Assembly: GCF_041146795.1 (NCBI RefSeq)
Contig: NC_135184.1
Coordinates: 8,918,967 to 8,982,966, forward strand
DNA from: Maylandia zebra
Lineage: Eukaryota; Chordata; Actinopteri; Cichliformes; Cichlidae
Length of the DNA: 64,000 bases
Direction of reading: 5' to 3'
Under the pieces are notes generated by a model. The model was given only the letters and a program-made list of their open reading frames with translations. It did no database searches and had not been told where the DNA came from. Shown here one piece after another: positions 45,326-54,941 of this stretch. Made by a program: the position numbers and the translations under genes. How positions within the stretch are numbered: the first letter of the stretch is position 1; each line of letters opens with the position of its first letter.

Positions 45326-48300
45326 GTAGGAAAAAAATGTCTAGATATTAGCACACATATAGTAGAAGTATATTGCAACCGCTTCCTTAATTCAACAGGG
45401 ACAGAACTAACAAAGATGGAAAGTGCAAATGTTTTCTTTTATAGTAGTGTTCACTACAAAAGATATCTGTTATTTTATTGCAGCGGATGAAAGACTTGAT
45501 TAATGTCTCAAAGTACATCACAGTTTAATCGGAGCTGTGTCTTTGACAGGCGGAATAAGCTTTGACAAGTTAGTCCATCTAAAATAGTCACTTCCTCTTT
45601 CTCGCAGTGACTCGGTTTGTGTGCTAGAAGGTTTCCTGGTTCTGAGAGAAAATAAAACCAGCACAACCAAAGCTTTCAATACAGAACTTTAGAAGCATTG
45701 AACACTGCAGTTCCAGGATGATTTCAGACACAGATGAGGAGTAACTGCTGCCATCTTTTCATACTTTGACCATTCAACACCACATGAGAAAAACTGTAAA
45801 ATCTTACCCTGCTATGAAAGCTATTAGAGCTGCCTAATAATTTATTGTAAAACAACTAATTGTCCAATAATTTCCAATGATAATAAAAAAACTATATAAA
45901 TATAATAAATCAAACAACGTGTGAATACATGATTTTTATGTCTTTATAGGGTCTGAGAACATGTTTGTACTTAATAGAACTTACATGTGGACATAAAGAA
46001 ACCTGTTGTAGTAGACAAAAATAAACTTAATTTACTACCACTAACAATGTTGGTAACTATTATTATAAAGATGCAATCATGTTTGACACATGTGAAGGAC
46101 AGTCTGAGTTATTTAGACAAAATTAGTCTTTGCTTTTAACCTAAAAAAAAAAGATTAACAGGAAATACTGTGTAATGTTCAAGCAGACAGTTAGGGTCTG
46201 AAATACTAAGAGTAAGGATTTCAAATGTTTTATAACTTTATCTCAGTCTTCATTTCATTTTTCATTGTTGACTCCTTCATGGCCGATTTGTGGTTTGGTT
46301 CTTTGACGTGGTCTGGGAGCAGACCCATTCTGTAAGGTTTGGGGTTGTAGCTTCCCTATTTCTGTCATGGAGGGAAGCAGAGATAGTTTAATGAATTTGG
46401 GCAACTCTAGATATTAGAGGTGCACCATCCAAAGTTGTGTGGAAGTCATAACTTCTAATAGGAACTGATTTTCACGAGAAGGTTTATCTGTGAAGTCCAC
46501 ATTTTATTGTTGGAAATTATCTCAACAAACAGTAACTGAAGGACGATGTGGGGCAAGTTACACACAAATCTATATTAAGTTTAGAGATGTCTGATTGGTG
46601 TAAGGGTTTTTATTACAGCTGAATAACAATTAAAGATATTTGCACTAATAAATGTGTTTATTTATCAACATATAAACAGATTATATAAAAATGTTGACAA
46701 AACAATAATAAAAATACTAAAAAAAAATACTGTATTTAATTTGAGAGACTTCCAGTTGCATGTTAATAAGATGATTCTGATATCAGGTTTGTTGTTTTTC
46801 TTTTCTTTTAGGGCTCCAACATGTGTTTCTCCTCCGTGGAAAGGACTTACACCTGGATATAAAGAAATCTGTTGTACTAGACAAAAAAACTGAATTGATC
46901 TGGAAATTTAACGAAACTAACAATGTAGCTAAATGTGGTTTTAATAATGATCCAGTTGTGTTTGACAAATATGAAGGAAGGGCTGAGCTCTTCAGGCAAA
47001 ATTACTCTTTGTTATTAAAGAATGTGCAACACAGTGACAGTGGAGATTATACTGCATTCATGGTTGGCTATGAAGACCAAAAGGTAGCTGAATACAAGGT
47101 CATAGTCCAAGGTAGGTTTCTGTTTTCATTATCTTTTTGAAATGGTGATACAACATAGACCTGTTTTAAATCTCTTTATGCCTGTTACTCTTCAGATGCA
47201 GTTTCTCCAGTTGACCTGACAGTGGACTCTGTGTCTGGCAGTTCAGAGTCCTGTAACCTCACTGTGACCTGCAGCACAGTGGATTCTCAAATCAGCAGCA
47301 TTTTCACATGTGATGCCCAAAACTGCTCTCTGGTAGACAAAGGAAGCTTTAAAGCCCAAACCTATTCTTCCAATCTCACTGTCAATTTGCAGCAAGACTT
47401 AATCGTCTGTAATCACCACAACCAAGTGAGCATGGAACAGACTAAGAAGGACATTAAACGTTATTGCAAGGAAAAACCAGGTAAGATTCAAAGACATCAC
47501 ATTCATTTGTACATTCTGCAAAATCATGTCTTGACCCTTTGTTGGGGCAGTTGTAACCAATCAGCTGTCCTATAATGAGCACATCCACTCAGAAGTTACC
47601 AGAAATTTTCAAGCTTGTGTCAATCTCAAAACCTGTGTTAAATACCTTTAGTAGTAGTTGACTGCTTGAAGAATAATTCTGGTTAACAATAGTTGGCATG
47701 AGAAGTATTCCATATGTATATCACCAAATTTGACAGTTATTATCTTTCTTTTGATGAGAAAATCTAAAATATTCTGAATACTAGAGTGTAAGGTCGATGG
47801 CAAAAACTTGCATTGTGGTGGCCCACCAGAGGGGTCACACCCAGGTGAGGGGTTTTGCTGGGTTTTGCGCGCAATATGTTCAGTTCATGTTTGGTGGTCA
47901 ATAAAGTTGGAGGAAAAGGCTAAACCTCCTGTGTTGTCTGACCCTTCACTCCACAGCATTAGATTTTTAAGGATGACAACAAAAGCTGCCCATCACAATC
48001 TCTAATGCTTTTATTTGTGCCTATTTATTACATAAATAAGTCATTTGTAACTATAGCAACCAGGTCACAATTAAATTAGATCAATCTAAATTGGTTCTGT
48101 ACATTACCACAATGAATTTAAATGAAACAACTCAGATGTAGTTGAAGTGCAGACTTTAAGCTTTAATTCAGCCGGTTGAACAAAAAGACTGTATAAAATG
48201 TGAGGAACGAAAATTCTTTAGCTCCTTACAATGAATTCATTTCAGGAGCTCAAGATTAATTGGAAAAGTTGAATAACTGAAAATAAATTGTTAATTTCTA

Positions 48301-49182
48301 ATACTTTGCTGGAAATGACACCCTGAAGTCTTGAACTCATGGACATCATCAGATTTTGGGTTTTCTCCTTTTTTATGCTCTGCCAGGTCTTTACTACAGA
48401 GGCTTTCAGTTGCTGTTTGTTTGTGGGCCCGTCTTCTCTTTATTGCTGAGTTCATCAGTGCTTTCTTTCTTTCTCAGGATGTACGAAATTGTAGATTTTG
48501 CCACTCCTAATCTTAAAGCCGTTTCTCAAATGGGATTTTTCTGTTTTTGCAGCTTAAGGATGTTGTTTCACCTGCATGGAGAGCTCCTTTGACTGCATGT
48601 TGTCTGTTGACAGCAAAATGTTCCAAACACAAGCACCACACCTTAGATCAGCTCCAGGCCTTTTATCTGCTTAATTGATAAAAACATACAAAGGAATTGC
48701 TCACACCTGCCCATGAAATGACCTTCGAGTCAATTGTCCAATTACGTTTGGCCCCTTTAAAAAGACTGTGGGACACATTAAGTTCCATGTCCATTATATA
48801 ACTGTAATTAGAATATGTTTCAATAAAGTGTCCAAATATATATGGACCTAACTGTATATAAACCTCAGTCCTCCCTCAATCCCTAAATCTAATTTAGTCA
48901 GATAATCACAATAGTCACTTGCTTTTTCCTCTGGAATGCTGAATACAGTTGGGATACATTCAGAAATAAATTAACTGTATTTCTGAAATGTAAAAGATTT
49001 CTTGAGTCAGATAAAAGAAACTGTACTTTGAATTTACTTAGTGTGTTTCATTATTTCTGCTCATGTCTGCAGGTATCTCCATCTGTGTGGTGAAGACAGT
49101 CGTGTTTTCTGTTGGTCTGATCATCATGGTGATTGCTGTGATCAGTGTCCACATTATGGAGAAGATTAAGAAGCAAAAATAA
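45277..49182 (+). CDS. SLAM/CD48-like receptor 2 (V + C2 Ig domains)
   Basis: Exons 45277-45325, 46812-47111, 47196-47480 and 49073-49182 are joined in phase 1 and encode 247 residues. Residues 1-17 are a signal peptide. Residues 18-116 form a V-type domain without the canonical disulfide, as in CD2/SLAM relatives (ELIWKFN, YEGRAEL, SLLLKNVQHSDSGDYTAF). Residues 117-212 form a C2 domain with six cysteines (SCNLTVTC...FTC...NC...VCN...RYC). The membrane segment is about 218-238 and the tail HIMEKIKKQK has no ITSM or ITIM. Surface adhesion or co-signalling on leukocytes, as for CD48 or CD244, is the likely role by family. Signalling would need partner chains or lateral association. A dead V exon lies in intron 1 and a Tc1-like relic in intron 3. 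I cannot assign one-to-one orthology to a named mammalian SLAMF gene. Confidence 0.85.
45979..46145 (+). pseudogene. dead V-domain exon inside receptor 2 intron 1
   Basis: It aligns along its length with the live V exon at 46841-47025: ACTTACATGTGGACATAAAG versus ACTTACACCTGGATATAAAG, then TGTTGTA.TAGACAAAAA, AACTAACAATG-like, TGTTTGACA, TGAAGGA and TTTAGACAAAATTAGTCTTTG. Internal deletions and in-frame stops make it non-coding. Confidence 0.75.
46146..46811 (+). other. rest of receptor 2 intron 1
   Basis: AT-rich, without further recognisable exons. It ends in the pyrimidine tract TTTTCTTTTCTTTTAG. Confidence 0.6.
46812..47111 (+). CDS. receptor 2 exon 2: V-type Ig domain
   Basis: Exactly 300 nt, acceptor TTTTAG, donor GTAGGT. 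It has the SLAM/CD2-type V domain strand motifs WKFN and DSGDYTAF, with no cysteine at the usual F-strand position. Confidence 0.85.
47196..47480 (+). CDS. receptor 2 exon 3: C2-type Ig domain
   Basis: The acceptor is CTTCAG and the donor GTAAGA at 47481. It is a paralog of 41346-41633, and six cysteines fit the two-disulfide SLAM C2 fold. Confidence 0.85.
47481..49072 (+). other. receptor 2 intron 3
   Basis: A 1.6-kb intron containing an LTR-like or MITE-like short segment (47787-47955, with AATAAAG and TG...CA ends but no matching flanks) and a Tc1-like relic (48130-48860). Confidence 0.55.
48130..48860 (-). pseudogene. decayed Tc1-like transposon
   Basis: On the - strand a fragment reads ETALRLGVAKSTISYILRKKE, then ELSNKEKTGP, the N-terminal helix-turn-helix and hook of a Tc1-like transposase. 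The other end (48230-48345) has the family's 3' block near the stop, also seen at 16255-16570. The catalytic region is deleted and stops interrupt the frame. The outer end reads TCCAAATATATATGGACCTAACTG. Confidence 0.7.
49073..49182 (+). CDS. receptor 2 exon 4: membrane segment and tail
   Basis: The acceptor is CTGCAG. It encodes VVKTVVFSVGLIIMVIAVIS followed by a 10-residue basic tail and a TAA stop at 49180-49182. Confidence 0.88.
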
Positions 49183-49523
49183 AGAAGAGGCTTTCCACTT
49201 ACACATATAACTTATATGGTTTTAGAAAATGTTGAGGTTATAGATACCAGTGGTAGATAACTACACAGGTTAACACATTTTGGGTGTTTGCAAACATTAA
49301 AAATTCTCAAATATCACACAAGGAATCTGTATCACTTTGTAAATAAAATGCTTGTTGCTCATGTTAATAATATTACAGAAGATTTCATCTTGAAAACAAA
49401 ACTTTTGGTGGTCTGACCCCTGAACTGAAGAAATTGTCAAATTAGATGATATAGGTTAAAAATTTCCATTTTACTTACTTTATAACTTAGCTTCCTAATG
49501 TGGCAACACAAGGGTAATTAAAA
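49183..49523 (+). other. receptor 2 3' UTR and downstream flank
   Basis: Poly(A) signal AATAAA at 49342-49347 in a block shared with the paralogs (TTTGTAAATAAAATGCTT). The right end is the boundary of the 5.4-kb duplication. Confidence 0.65.
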
Positions 49524-49612
49524 CCAGATCATCCCCCAGGTAGCGACGGCCATCTGGGACTGTCTAGTGGACGACTTCATGGCTGTGCCTTCACCTGGAG
49601 ACTCAAAGAGAA
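49524..49612 (+). pseudogene. PIF/Harbinger transposase fragment (copy A)
   Basis: Encodes QIIPQVATAIWDCLVDDFM then VPSPGD, the conserved HARBI1-type block. It is truncated at its left side compared with copy B. Confidence 0.7.
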
Positions 49613-49857
49613 AGTATATACAGTGGTCCCTCATTTATTGCAGCAGGGTTTCTCAGAATAACTAGCCCCTCGCCACACACTTTATACACTTTATTTTTTA
49701 ATTATTTTTTTTTAAACACACACATGAAGATTAGTCACAGTTCTCACAAGTTGATTCTCACAGTGCAAACCTTTGTAGATTTCAAAACGTAAAAGTATCA
49801 TTATGCTGTTTTTTCTTCGTCTGCCTGCCACATTTGTGCGCCTTTTCCCCTCCAGGA

Positions 49858-49930
49858 GTCACTCCATAAGCCAATGAGATTATCACATGACATTTTTGAA
49901 CAGGGATATTTCTTTTTAACTGTTTTCAAT
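49858..49930 (-). repeat. second copy of coiled-coil gene promoter-proximal block (A)
   Basis: GTCACTCCATAAGCCAATGAGATTATCACATGACA parallels ATCACTCCGTAAGCCAATCAG...TTGTCACATGACA at 52200-52245. It sits downstream of the coiled-coil gene in the same orientation, as if a second, lost gene unit once began here. Confidence 0.5.
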
Positions 49931-50117
49931 TTAACGTAATATTTAAGTGTTTCTTAGTTTTAGACTAGTTGGTTAGTCTATTTCAATGTTTTAAACCATA
50001 TCCCAGGGTTTTTACTTCACCATTTATGGAGTTTTAAGAAGCAAATAAAAGACAGAGCTTAATTCTGTAAAGATTAGATGAAAAATACTCAAAGGATAAA
50101 TTCAATTGGTTTATTAT

Positions 50118-50123
50118 TTTATT
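50118..50123 (-). terminator. poly(A) signal of coiled-coil gene A
   Basis: AATAAA on the - strand about 370 bp after the stop codon, with a second copy at 50110-50115. Placement is plausible but not confirmed by transcripts. Confidence 0.4.
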
Positions 50124-50197
50124 ACACAAGTTGAAAAAAGTAAAACAAGTAACTACAGAAACAACAAAAGAAAATTTAAACAATCAAATAAGTAAAT

Positions 50198-50227
<30 letters not shown>
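50198..50227 (+). repeat. homopolymer G30 tract
   Basis: Thirty consecutive G in copy A (17 in copy B at 56154-56170). In the coiled-coil gene transcript it would be a C-tract in the 3' UTR. Confidence 0.9.
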
Positions 50228-50228
<1 letters not shown>

Positions 50229-50400
50229 GGAGGAGAGAAAACCCCAACAATCCCCTCTGAGCAAGCACTAGGCGACAGTGGGGAGGAAAAACTGCCTTTT
50301 AACGGGCAGAAACCTCCAGCAGAACCAGGCTCAGGAGGGGGCAGTCAACTGCTGGGACTGGTTGGGGGGTGAGGGTGAAAAAAAGAAAAAAGATTAAGAA
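50228..50400 (+). repeat. percomorph dispersed repeat fragment (A)
   Basis: Contains AGCAAGCACTAGGCGACAGTG, GGAAAAACTGCCTTTTAAC and AACCTCCAGCAGAACCAGGC in order, a combination I recognise from a highly repeated element of percomorph genomes. Recognition is from memory. Confidence 0.65.
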
Positions 50401-50492
50401 GGTAGGGAATAGGTGTTAGGAGAGAAAGGGAGAGGGGGGACAGGAGAGGTGACAATTAAGATGGCTCACAGGTGGAGGAAGACGAGGCTAAA

Positions 50493-52019
50493 TCATCTGA
50501 ATAACCAGCAGAAGCCTCTTTTCTTCGTTTCCAGGTATTTTTCCATGAGCGCTTTTTTCTCCAGGATAAGGGTTCTCAACTGATCGTTTGTTTCTGCATT
50601 TTGCTTCTCGAGTTGCTTGCATCTTTGCTCCATTTCTTTTAATCCTGCTTGTTCTTTTCTAGGCTTTTCTTTCGGGTCTTTGTATGTTGCCTTCTCCATT
50701 CGATTTGCCTTGCGCATGTCTGTATTTCTCTCTTGTTTTTTGTTGTACTTCTCTTCTTTCAGGTCAATTTTTCTCTTGAATTCTTCATGCATACGCAGCA
50801 GGTGTTCCCATTTTTTCTCTTGTTGTTGCTTTTGTGCCTCCATTTCAGTTATTTGGCTCCTCAAGTCAGTGACCCTCAACAACATCACATTCATGAGCTC
50901 TGAGTGTTTTTTCCTTATTCCATCGATCGTACACTGCATCTCTGAACATTGCTTTTCCAGTATTTCCTTTTCTCTTTCCAGTTCAGGTGTTTTGTCCTTC
51001 ATTTCATTACAAAATTCTCGTAGTTCTAGATTCCTTTTCTCAAAGTCCTGGAGAATACGTTTTTCCTCTTCCTGTTGCTTTTTTTCTTCAAGAAGCTCTT
51101 TATTTTTGCACTCTGTTTCATCAAACCTGACTTTCAGATCTACATACATTTCCCTCATGGCTTTGAGTTTGTGCTCCATTGGTGTTTCTTTTTCTCTTTC
51201 CAGTTCAGGTGTTTTGTCCTTCATTTCATTACAAAATTCTTGCAGTTTTAGATGCCTTCTCTCAAACTTCCGGAGAATACGTTTTTCTTCTTCCTGTTGC
51301 TTTTTTTCTTCAAGAAGCTCTTTATTTTTGCACTCTGTTTCATCAAACCTCACTGTCAGATCTACGTACATTTCCCTCATGGCTTTGAGTTTGTGCTGCA
51401 TTTGTATTTCCTTTTCTCTTTCCAGTTCAGATTTTTTGTCCTTCATTTCATTACAAAGTTCTCGCAGTTCTAGATTCCTTCTCTCTAAGTCCTGGAGAAT
51501 ACGTTTTTCTTCTTCCTGTTGGCGGATTTTTTCAATTGTTTTCTCAGCTTCATTGAGTTTTCCTTGAAGCACCTGATTCTTTTGCTCCATGTTTTGGAGA
51601 TCCCATTGTATCTCCTCAATAGTAGCTTTCTTTCCTTGAAGCTGGGCAGATGTTTCTTTTAATTCAGCACTCTGTCCCGACGAAAGAAAACGGGAGAAAA
51701 ACTTCTTTCGTCCTTGACCAAACTTCATTCCCCAGCCCTCATTTATCATTTTTATATCAGGCTGGCGTTGCTGTTTTCCTTCCAGGTCTTTATTTCGTGC
51801 TTCCAATTGTCTGCACTTCTCCTCTAGTTGAAGCTTCTCTTCTTCAATTTGTTTAACTTTGTAATGGAGGTCAGAGTTTTCCTTCTGACTTTCCTGTAAT
51901 GCCCTTTGGACTGATAAGACAGCATCCATGGTCATTTCTCCTGGAGAGATTGGCTGGCCAGACCACGAAGGAGAGGCAGCATTATCTTTTTTTCTTTGTC
52001 TGCGTTTTCGTGGACGCAT
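50493..52019 (-). CDS. intronless coiled-coil protein, copy A (508 aa)
   Basis: I do not recognise the family. The frame is open from ATG at 52017-52019 to the stop at 50493-50495. Residues 1-11 are strongly basic (RPRKRRQRKK), residues 12-30 Ser/Pro-rich, and residues 33-80 a heptad-like coil. Residues 92-113 hold an aromatic/basic patch (GWGMKFGQGRKKFFSRF), and 117-500 a long Glu/Lys/Gln coiled coil. A 74-residue unit starting QQEEEKRIL repeats at 167-240, 241-314 and, in part, 315-352. The C-terminus is RGFCWLFR, a Cys/Trp/Phe end that could contact a membrane or a partner. There is no signal peptide, membrane segment or enzyme motif. TATA, CCAAT and CRE-like elements upstream suggest a real gene. 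It could be a retrocopy, a tail fragment of a golgin-like gene, or a transposon-carried gene. Confidence 0.75.
   Translation of the reverse strand: MRPRKRRQRKKDNAASPSWSGQPISPGEMTMDAVLSVQRALQESQKENSDLHYKVKQIEEEKLQLEEKCRQLEARNKDLEGKQQRQPDIKMINEGWGMKFGQGRKKFFSRFLSSGQSAELKETSAQLQGKKATIEEIQWDLQNMEQKNQVLQGKLNEAEKTIEKIRQQEEEKRILQDLERRNLELRELCNEMKDKKSELEREKEIQMQHKLKAMREMYVDLTVRFDETECKNKELLEEKKQQEEEKRILRKFERRHLKLQEFCNEMKDKTPELEREKETPMEHKLKAMREMYVDLKVRFDETECKNKELLEEKKQQEEEKRILQDFEKRNLELREFCNEMKDKTPELEREKEILEKQCSEMQCTIDGIRKKHSELMNVMLLRVTDLRSQITEMEAQKQQQEKKWEHLLRMHEEFKRKIDLKEEKYNKKQERNTDMRKANRMEKATYKDPKEKPRKEQAGLKEMEQRCKQLEKQNAETNDQLRTLILEKKALMEKYLETKKRGFCWLFR
50964..51521 (-). repeat. 222-bp coding repeats in coiled-coil gene A
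   Basis: Two full and one partial tandem copies of a 222-bp unit, encoding 74 residues each with about 85-90 percent identity by eye. They lengthen the coiled coil without changing the frame. Confidence 0.85.
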
Positions 52020-52130
52020 ATTGGAGCCTGTGCACAGTGACTCTGAAAAGGCTTAGAAATATTTCCAAATGTATCTGTTGTCGAACGTTTGAAGGCTGCG
52101 AACAAACTGCTTTAGAATTGCTGCTGTTCC

Positions 52131-52139
52131 CTATTTATG
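52131..52139 (-). promoter_or_regulatory. TATA box of coiled-coil gene A
   Basis: On the - strand CATAAATAG lies about 115 bp before the ATG, leaving room for a 5' UTR of roughly 85 bp. The copy B equivalent is at 58074-58082. Confidence 0.5.
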
Positions 52140-52156
52140 GACTTCAGAACTTCAAA

Positions 52157-52220
52157 AGTGATGATGTCACAAGCACATTAAAGATGTGCTTGTGACATCA
52201 TCACTCCGTAAGCCAATCAG
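52157..52220 (-). promoter_or_regulatory. palindrome with CRE-like sites and CCAAT box (A)
   Basis: Arms of 22 bp at 52157-52178 and 52184-52205 are exact reverse complements around a 5-nt loop. Each arm contains TGATGTCA/TGACATCA, one base from the CREB/ATF consensus TGACGTCA. An inverted CCAAT box (AGCCAATCAG on the + strand, 52211-52220) lies just upstream. The order CCAAT, paired CRE-like sites, TATA, ATG is that of a regulated polymerase II promoter. Confidence 0.55.
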
Positions 52221-54941
52221 ATCAATCAGATTGTCACATGACAGAATGGGGATGTTTGTTTTTTTTGGGGGGTTTTTTTAGGTTTAATTAGAGAGTCATC
52301 AGTACTCAGCTGACAGGGCTGGTTGCTATAGTAACTCCTGTGAGTGGCAGGAGGGGATGGGACGCACACACACCACAGTTGGGGTCAGACACAGAGAAAG
52401 GCAAACAGGAACTAGAAAGTGCATTTTCTGAAGAAACTGCAGTGTGAATGCTTGAATCTGAATGTATGCACTGAAATGAATTAATTGCTGAATTTAAGTT
52501 AAAAATGTTGAACGAGATGAAAAATACAGAAATTTTCACCTGAAAACCAAAGTGCTGAAGTGCTAAAAGCTGACATTCACAGAGAGGAAGTTTGAAAATA
52601 GCTGAAAATGTTTTAAATGTAAATTAGAAAAACCTAAGAAATGAGCAAATAAAATTTAGTAAGAAAACATCTGAAAAAATATTAAAAGTTAATATTCTTT
52701 GAATCACTGAATGACTAAAATGTGATCCCTCCGCTTGGATCCACACAGTTTAAAAAATTTAAAAGTCTGAGCTTTGAAAGACACGGTGTTGGAAAGAGAA
52801 CAACGATGGCGACGTTTTGAGGGTAAAATGATGGCTGTAACACTGTGGACACAGCAGCAGTTGAAAGAGAAGTGTTTAAGATGAATCTTGGCAGAGTGAG
52901 AGAGAGAGCTCGTTAAGCAGGCAGGTGTGAGCCTGGTTGCTATAGTGACTGCACCCAGTGGCTCCATACACACGACACAGACATGCACCTCACTTTTGCT
53001 CCTTAAAATGAACAGAAAAGTCAGGCCGAAACAAATCGTTCCCAAATGAAAAGTAAAAGTCGTATTGACGAAATTCTTTCACCGTGAGCGACAGCAGCTT
53101 CTAGTCTACTGAATTCTCAGTTTTCATGCCTGTGGAGTTTATTATATGGACGTGGTGACAGTGGAAAGACACCATGCTCTTCTGATTTTCAAACCAACCT
53201 TCTGAGCGATTTTAACATTAGAGTCTATGGAAGAGTTGGAGGGAGGAGGCTGTGCATTGGTGACATTTATGAAAGAACCATAACACCTAGTACAATAGTA
53301 AACACATTGGATGAAAGAGGACAGCGATGGCTACGTTTTGAGGGTAAAATCATACCTGTAGAGCAAACGCTGCGGACACAGCAGCAGTTTTAAAAAAGAT
53401 TTTAAGATTAATTTTTTTGCTCCTCTCACTCTAGCAGTTGAGCTGTCTCACTCTAGCCCCAACATTCCGTCCCATACACACCCATTATAAACTCTGAAAC
53501 GGGTGAAAAAACATCATGAAACTTAAACTGGAACTGAAGAAAAAGTATAATAGATATTGAAAAGATAAATACAAGTTGAATAGTTGAATGTCTTGTCTTC
53601 GTTTTAAAGTTTGAATGGTGGCTCTATGACAATGTATGTGGAAGTAGATACAGTTTAAAGAGGAGGAAGTTGAATGAGAATTTGAAGGGTCTCCCCATTG
53701 AAATACATGGGAAATTTTTGTTGAAAAAAGTTGAATAATTTTAAAAATATAAATGTTAAAAATGAGAAAAGTAGAAGCAGTCATGTCCAAAAGAAGAGGA
53801 ATCTAACGGTGTTTGAATGGTTTTTCTAAGCTGAACGGTTTTGAAGGAGTTAGATGCCAAAAAACAAATGCTTCCCAAGAGAAAACTGTGAGTGGCAGGA
53901 ACTTCCAGACTACAACATATTAAATTTTCATGCCTGTAGAGTGTATTATACTGATGTGGTGACAGTGTAAAGACACCCTTCGATGTTAAATTTGAGCTGA
54001 AAATTGAGAGCAGTTTTAGAATGGTTATCTATGGGGGACAGAGAGGGAGGAGGCTGCGCTTTGATGGCATTTGTGAGAAAACCGTAAATCTGATCTCAAT
54101 GAGGAAGCCACTGGATGAAAGTCTCTGTCAGAACATGGTATGAAATGTTTAGGTGTAAACTAGCGAGCTAACTTCCTGTTAACTTCTAACTCTGTTAAAT
54201 TTAATAAATTCTGTTTTCATGGATGTTAAACTTAATTGTAACACCTGATAAATCAGCAACGCAGGTGATTTAATTAAAGATGAAAGAATTTAGACCGTTT
54301 TTAACTCTTAGTGTTCGTTTGACTTTGGGACCTGATATGAACGGAGTTTTGGACCCAGATTACTCCGTGAAGCTCCTCACTACGGCAGCCGTAATGCTCT
54401 GACAATCCATCAAGCAGTGCGGATTACCAACGTTGTACTAAAACATTTTTTAACAGATTTCTGCACGCAGAAATCGGTTCGAGGTCAGTAAGCACAACCA
54501 GAATTCATACATACGGCACACTCTCGATTTTGGAGAAAATTAAAGGATTTTTTGTGTGGAAATACGTTATACAGAGGAAAAGAATATATATCGTGATATA
54601 TATCGTTACTGCACATGCTTCAAATTATATCGCGATATGGATTTTAGGCCATATCGCCCAGCCCTACTCAAAAGGTCTCATCAAGTTCCGATTTAATTCG
54701 ATTTACGCTATGTTATCAGTGTTTGCATTGATAGCATGGCTGTGGTGTCATATCAGTGTATGCTCTCGGTGTTTGCTGATATCAAACTGTGGTATGAGGA
54801 CCACTGTGGGTTAATCTTTGTAGTGATACTCACTCCTTTTTTTTTTCTTTAGACCTAGTTTAATTCTGGTATAGTTGAATATTTGTATATAATCCCTGCA
54901 GCTGTCAGACTCTATAACAGGGGTCACCAGCCTTTCTTAAA
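52221..54941. other. non-coding part of copy A
   Basis: About 2.7 kb without a supportable gene. GGTTGCTATAGTnACT occurs at 52321 and 52935. A block starting CATGCCTGTnGAGTnTATTATA and including GGTGACAGTG, AAAGACACC and GAGGGAGGAGGCTG occurs at about 53080-53320 and again at about 53885-54130. A hAT-like end (GGCCATATCGCCCAGCCCTAC) is at 54646-54666. This appears to be composite old transposon sequence. Confidence 0.55.
53080..54130 (+). repeat. pair of diverged internal direct repeats (A)
   Basis: Segments 53080-53320 and 53885-54130 share ordered blocks (CATGCCTGT, GGTGACAGTG, AAAGACACC, GGGAGGAGGCTG, GATGAAAG). The copies at 59023-60073 are the duplicates in copy B. Confidence 0.55.

Larger units (their letters stand above)
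49524..54941. repeat. 5.4-kb direct repeat, copy A
   Basis: Colinear with 55477-60883. Reading both copies by eye I find roughly ten substitutions and a few homopolymer length changes, so identity is above 99.5 percent. It contains a truncated Harbinger transposase fragment, the coiled-coil gene, a G30 tract, a percomorph dispersed repeat and a complex non-coding part. The left edge falls inside the Harbinger fragment and the right edge inside a hAT-like end (CAGGGGTCACCAGCC). Confidence 0.95.

Noticed and set aside
47787..47955. Possible short solo LTR in receptor 2 intron 3
   Set aside because: It has TG...CA ends and an AATAAAG, but the flanking pentamers do not match and 169 bp is very short.
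50964..51521. Regularly spaced repeats considered as a CRISPR-like array
   Set aside because: The repeats are 222-bp coding units without unique spacers, in a eukaryotic genome.
50617..51567. 316-codon Ser/Phe-rich frame on the + strand (also at 56560-57510)
   Set aside because: It is the mirror of the Glu/Lys-rich coiled-coil gene on the other strand. The composition follows from the complement of GAA/AAG codons.
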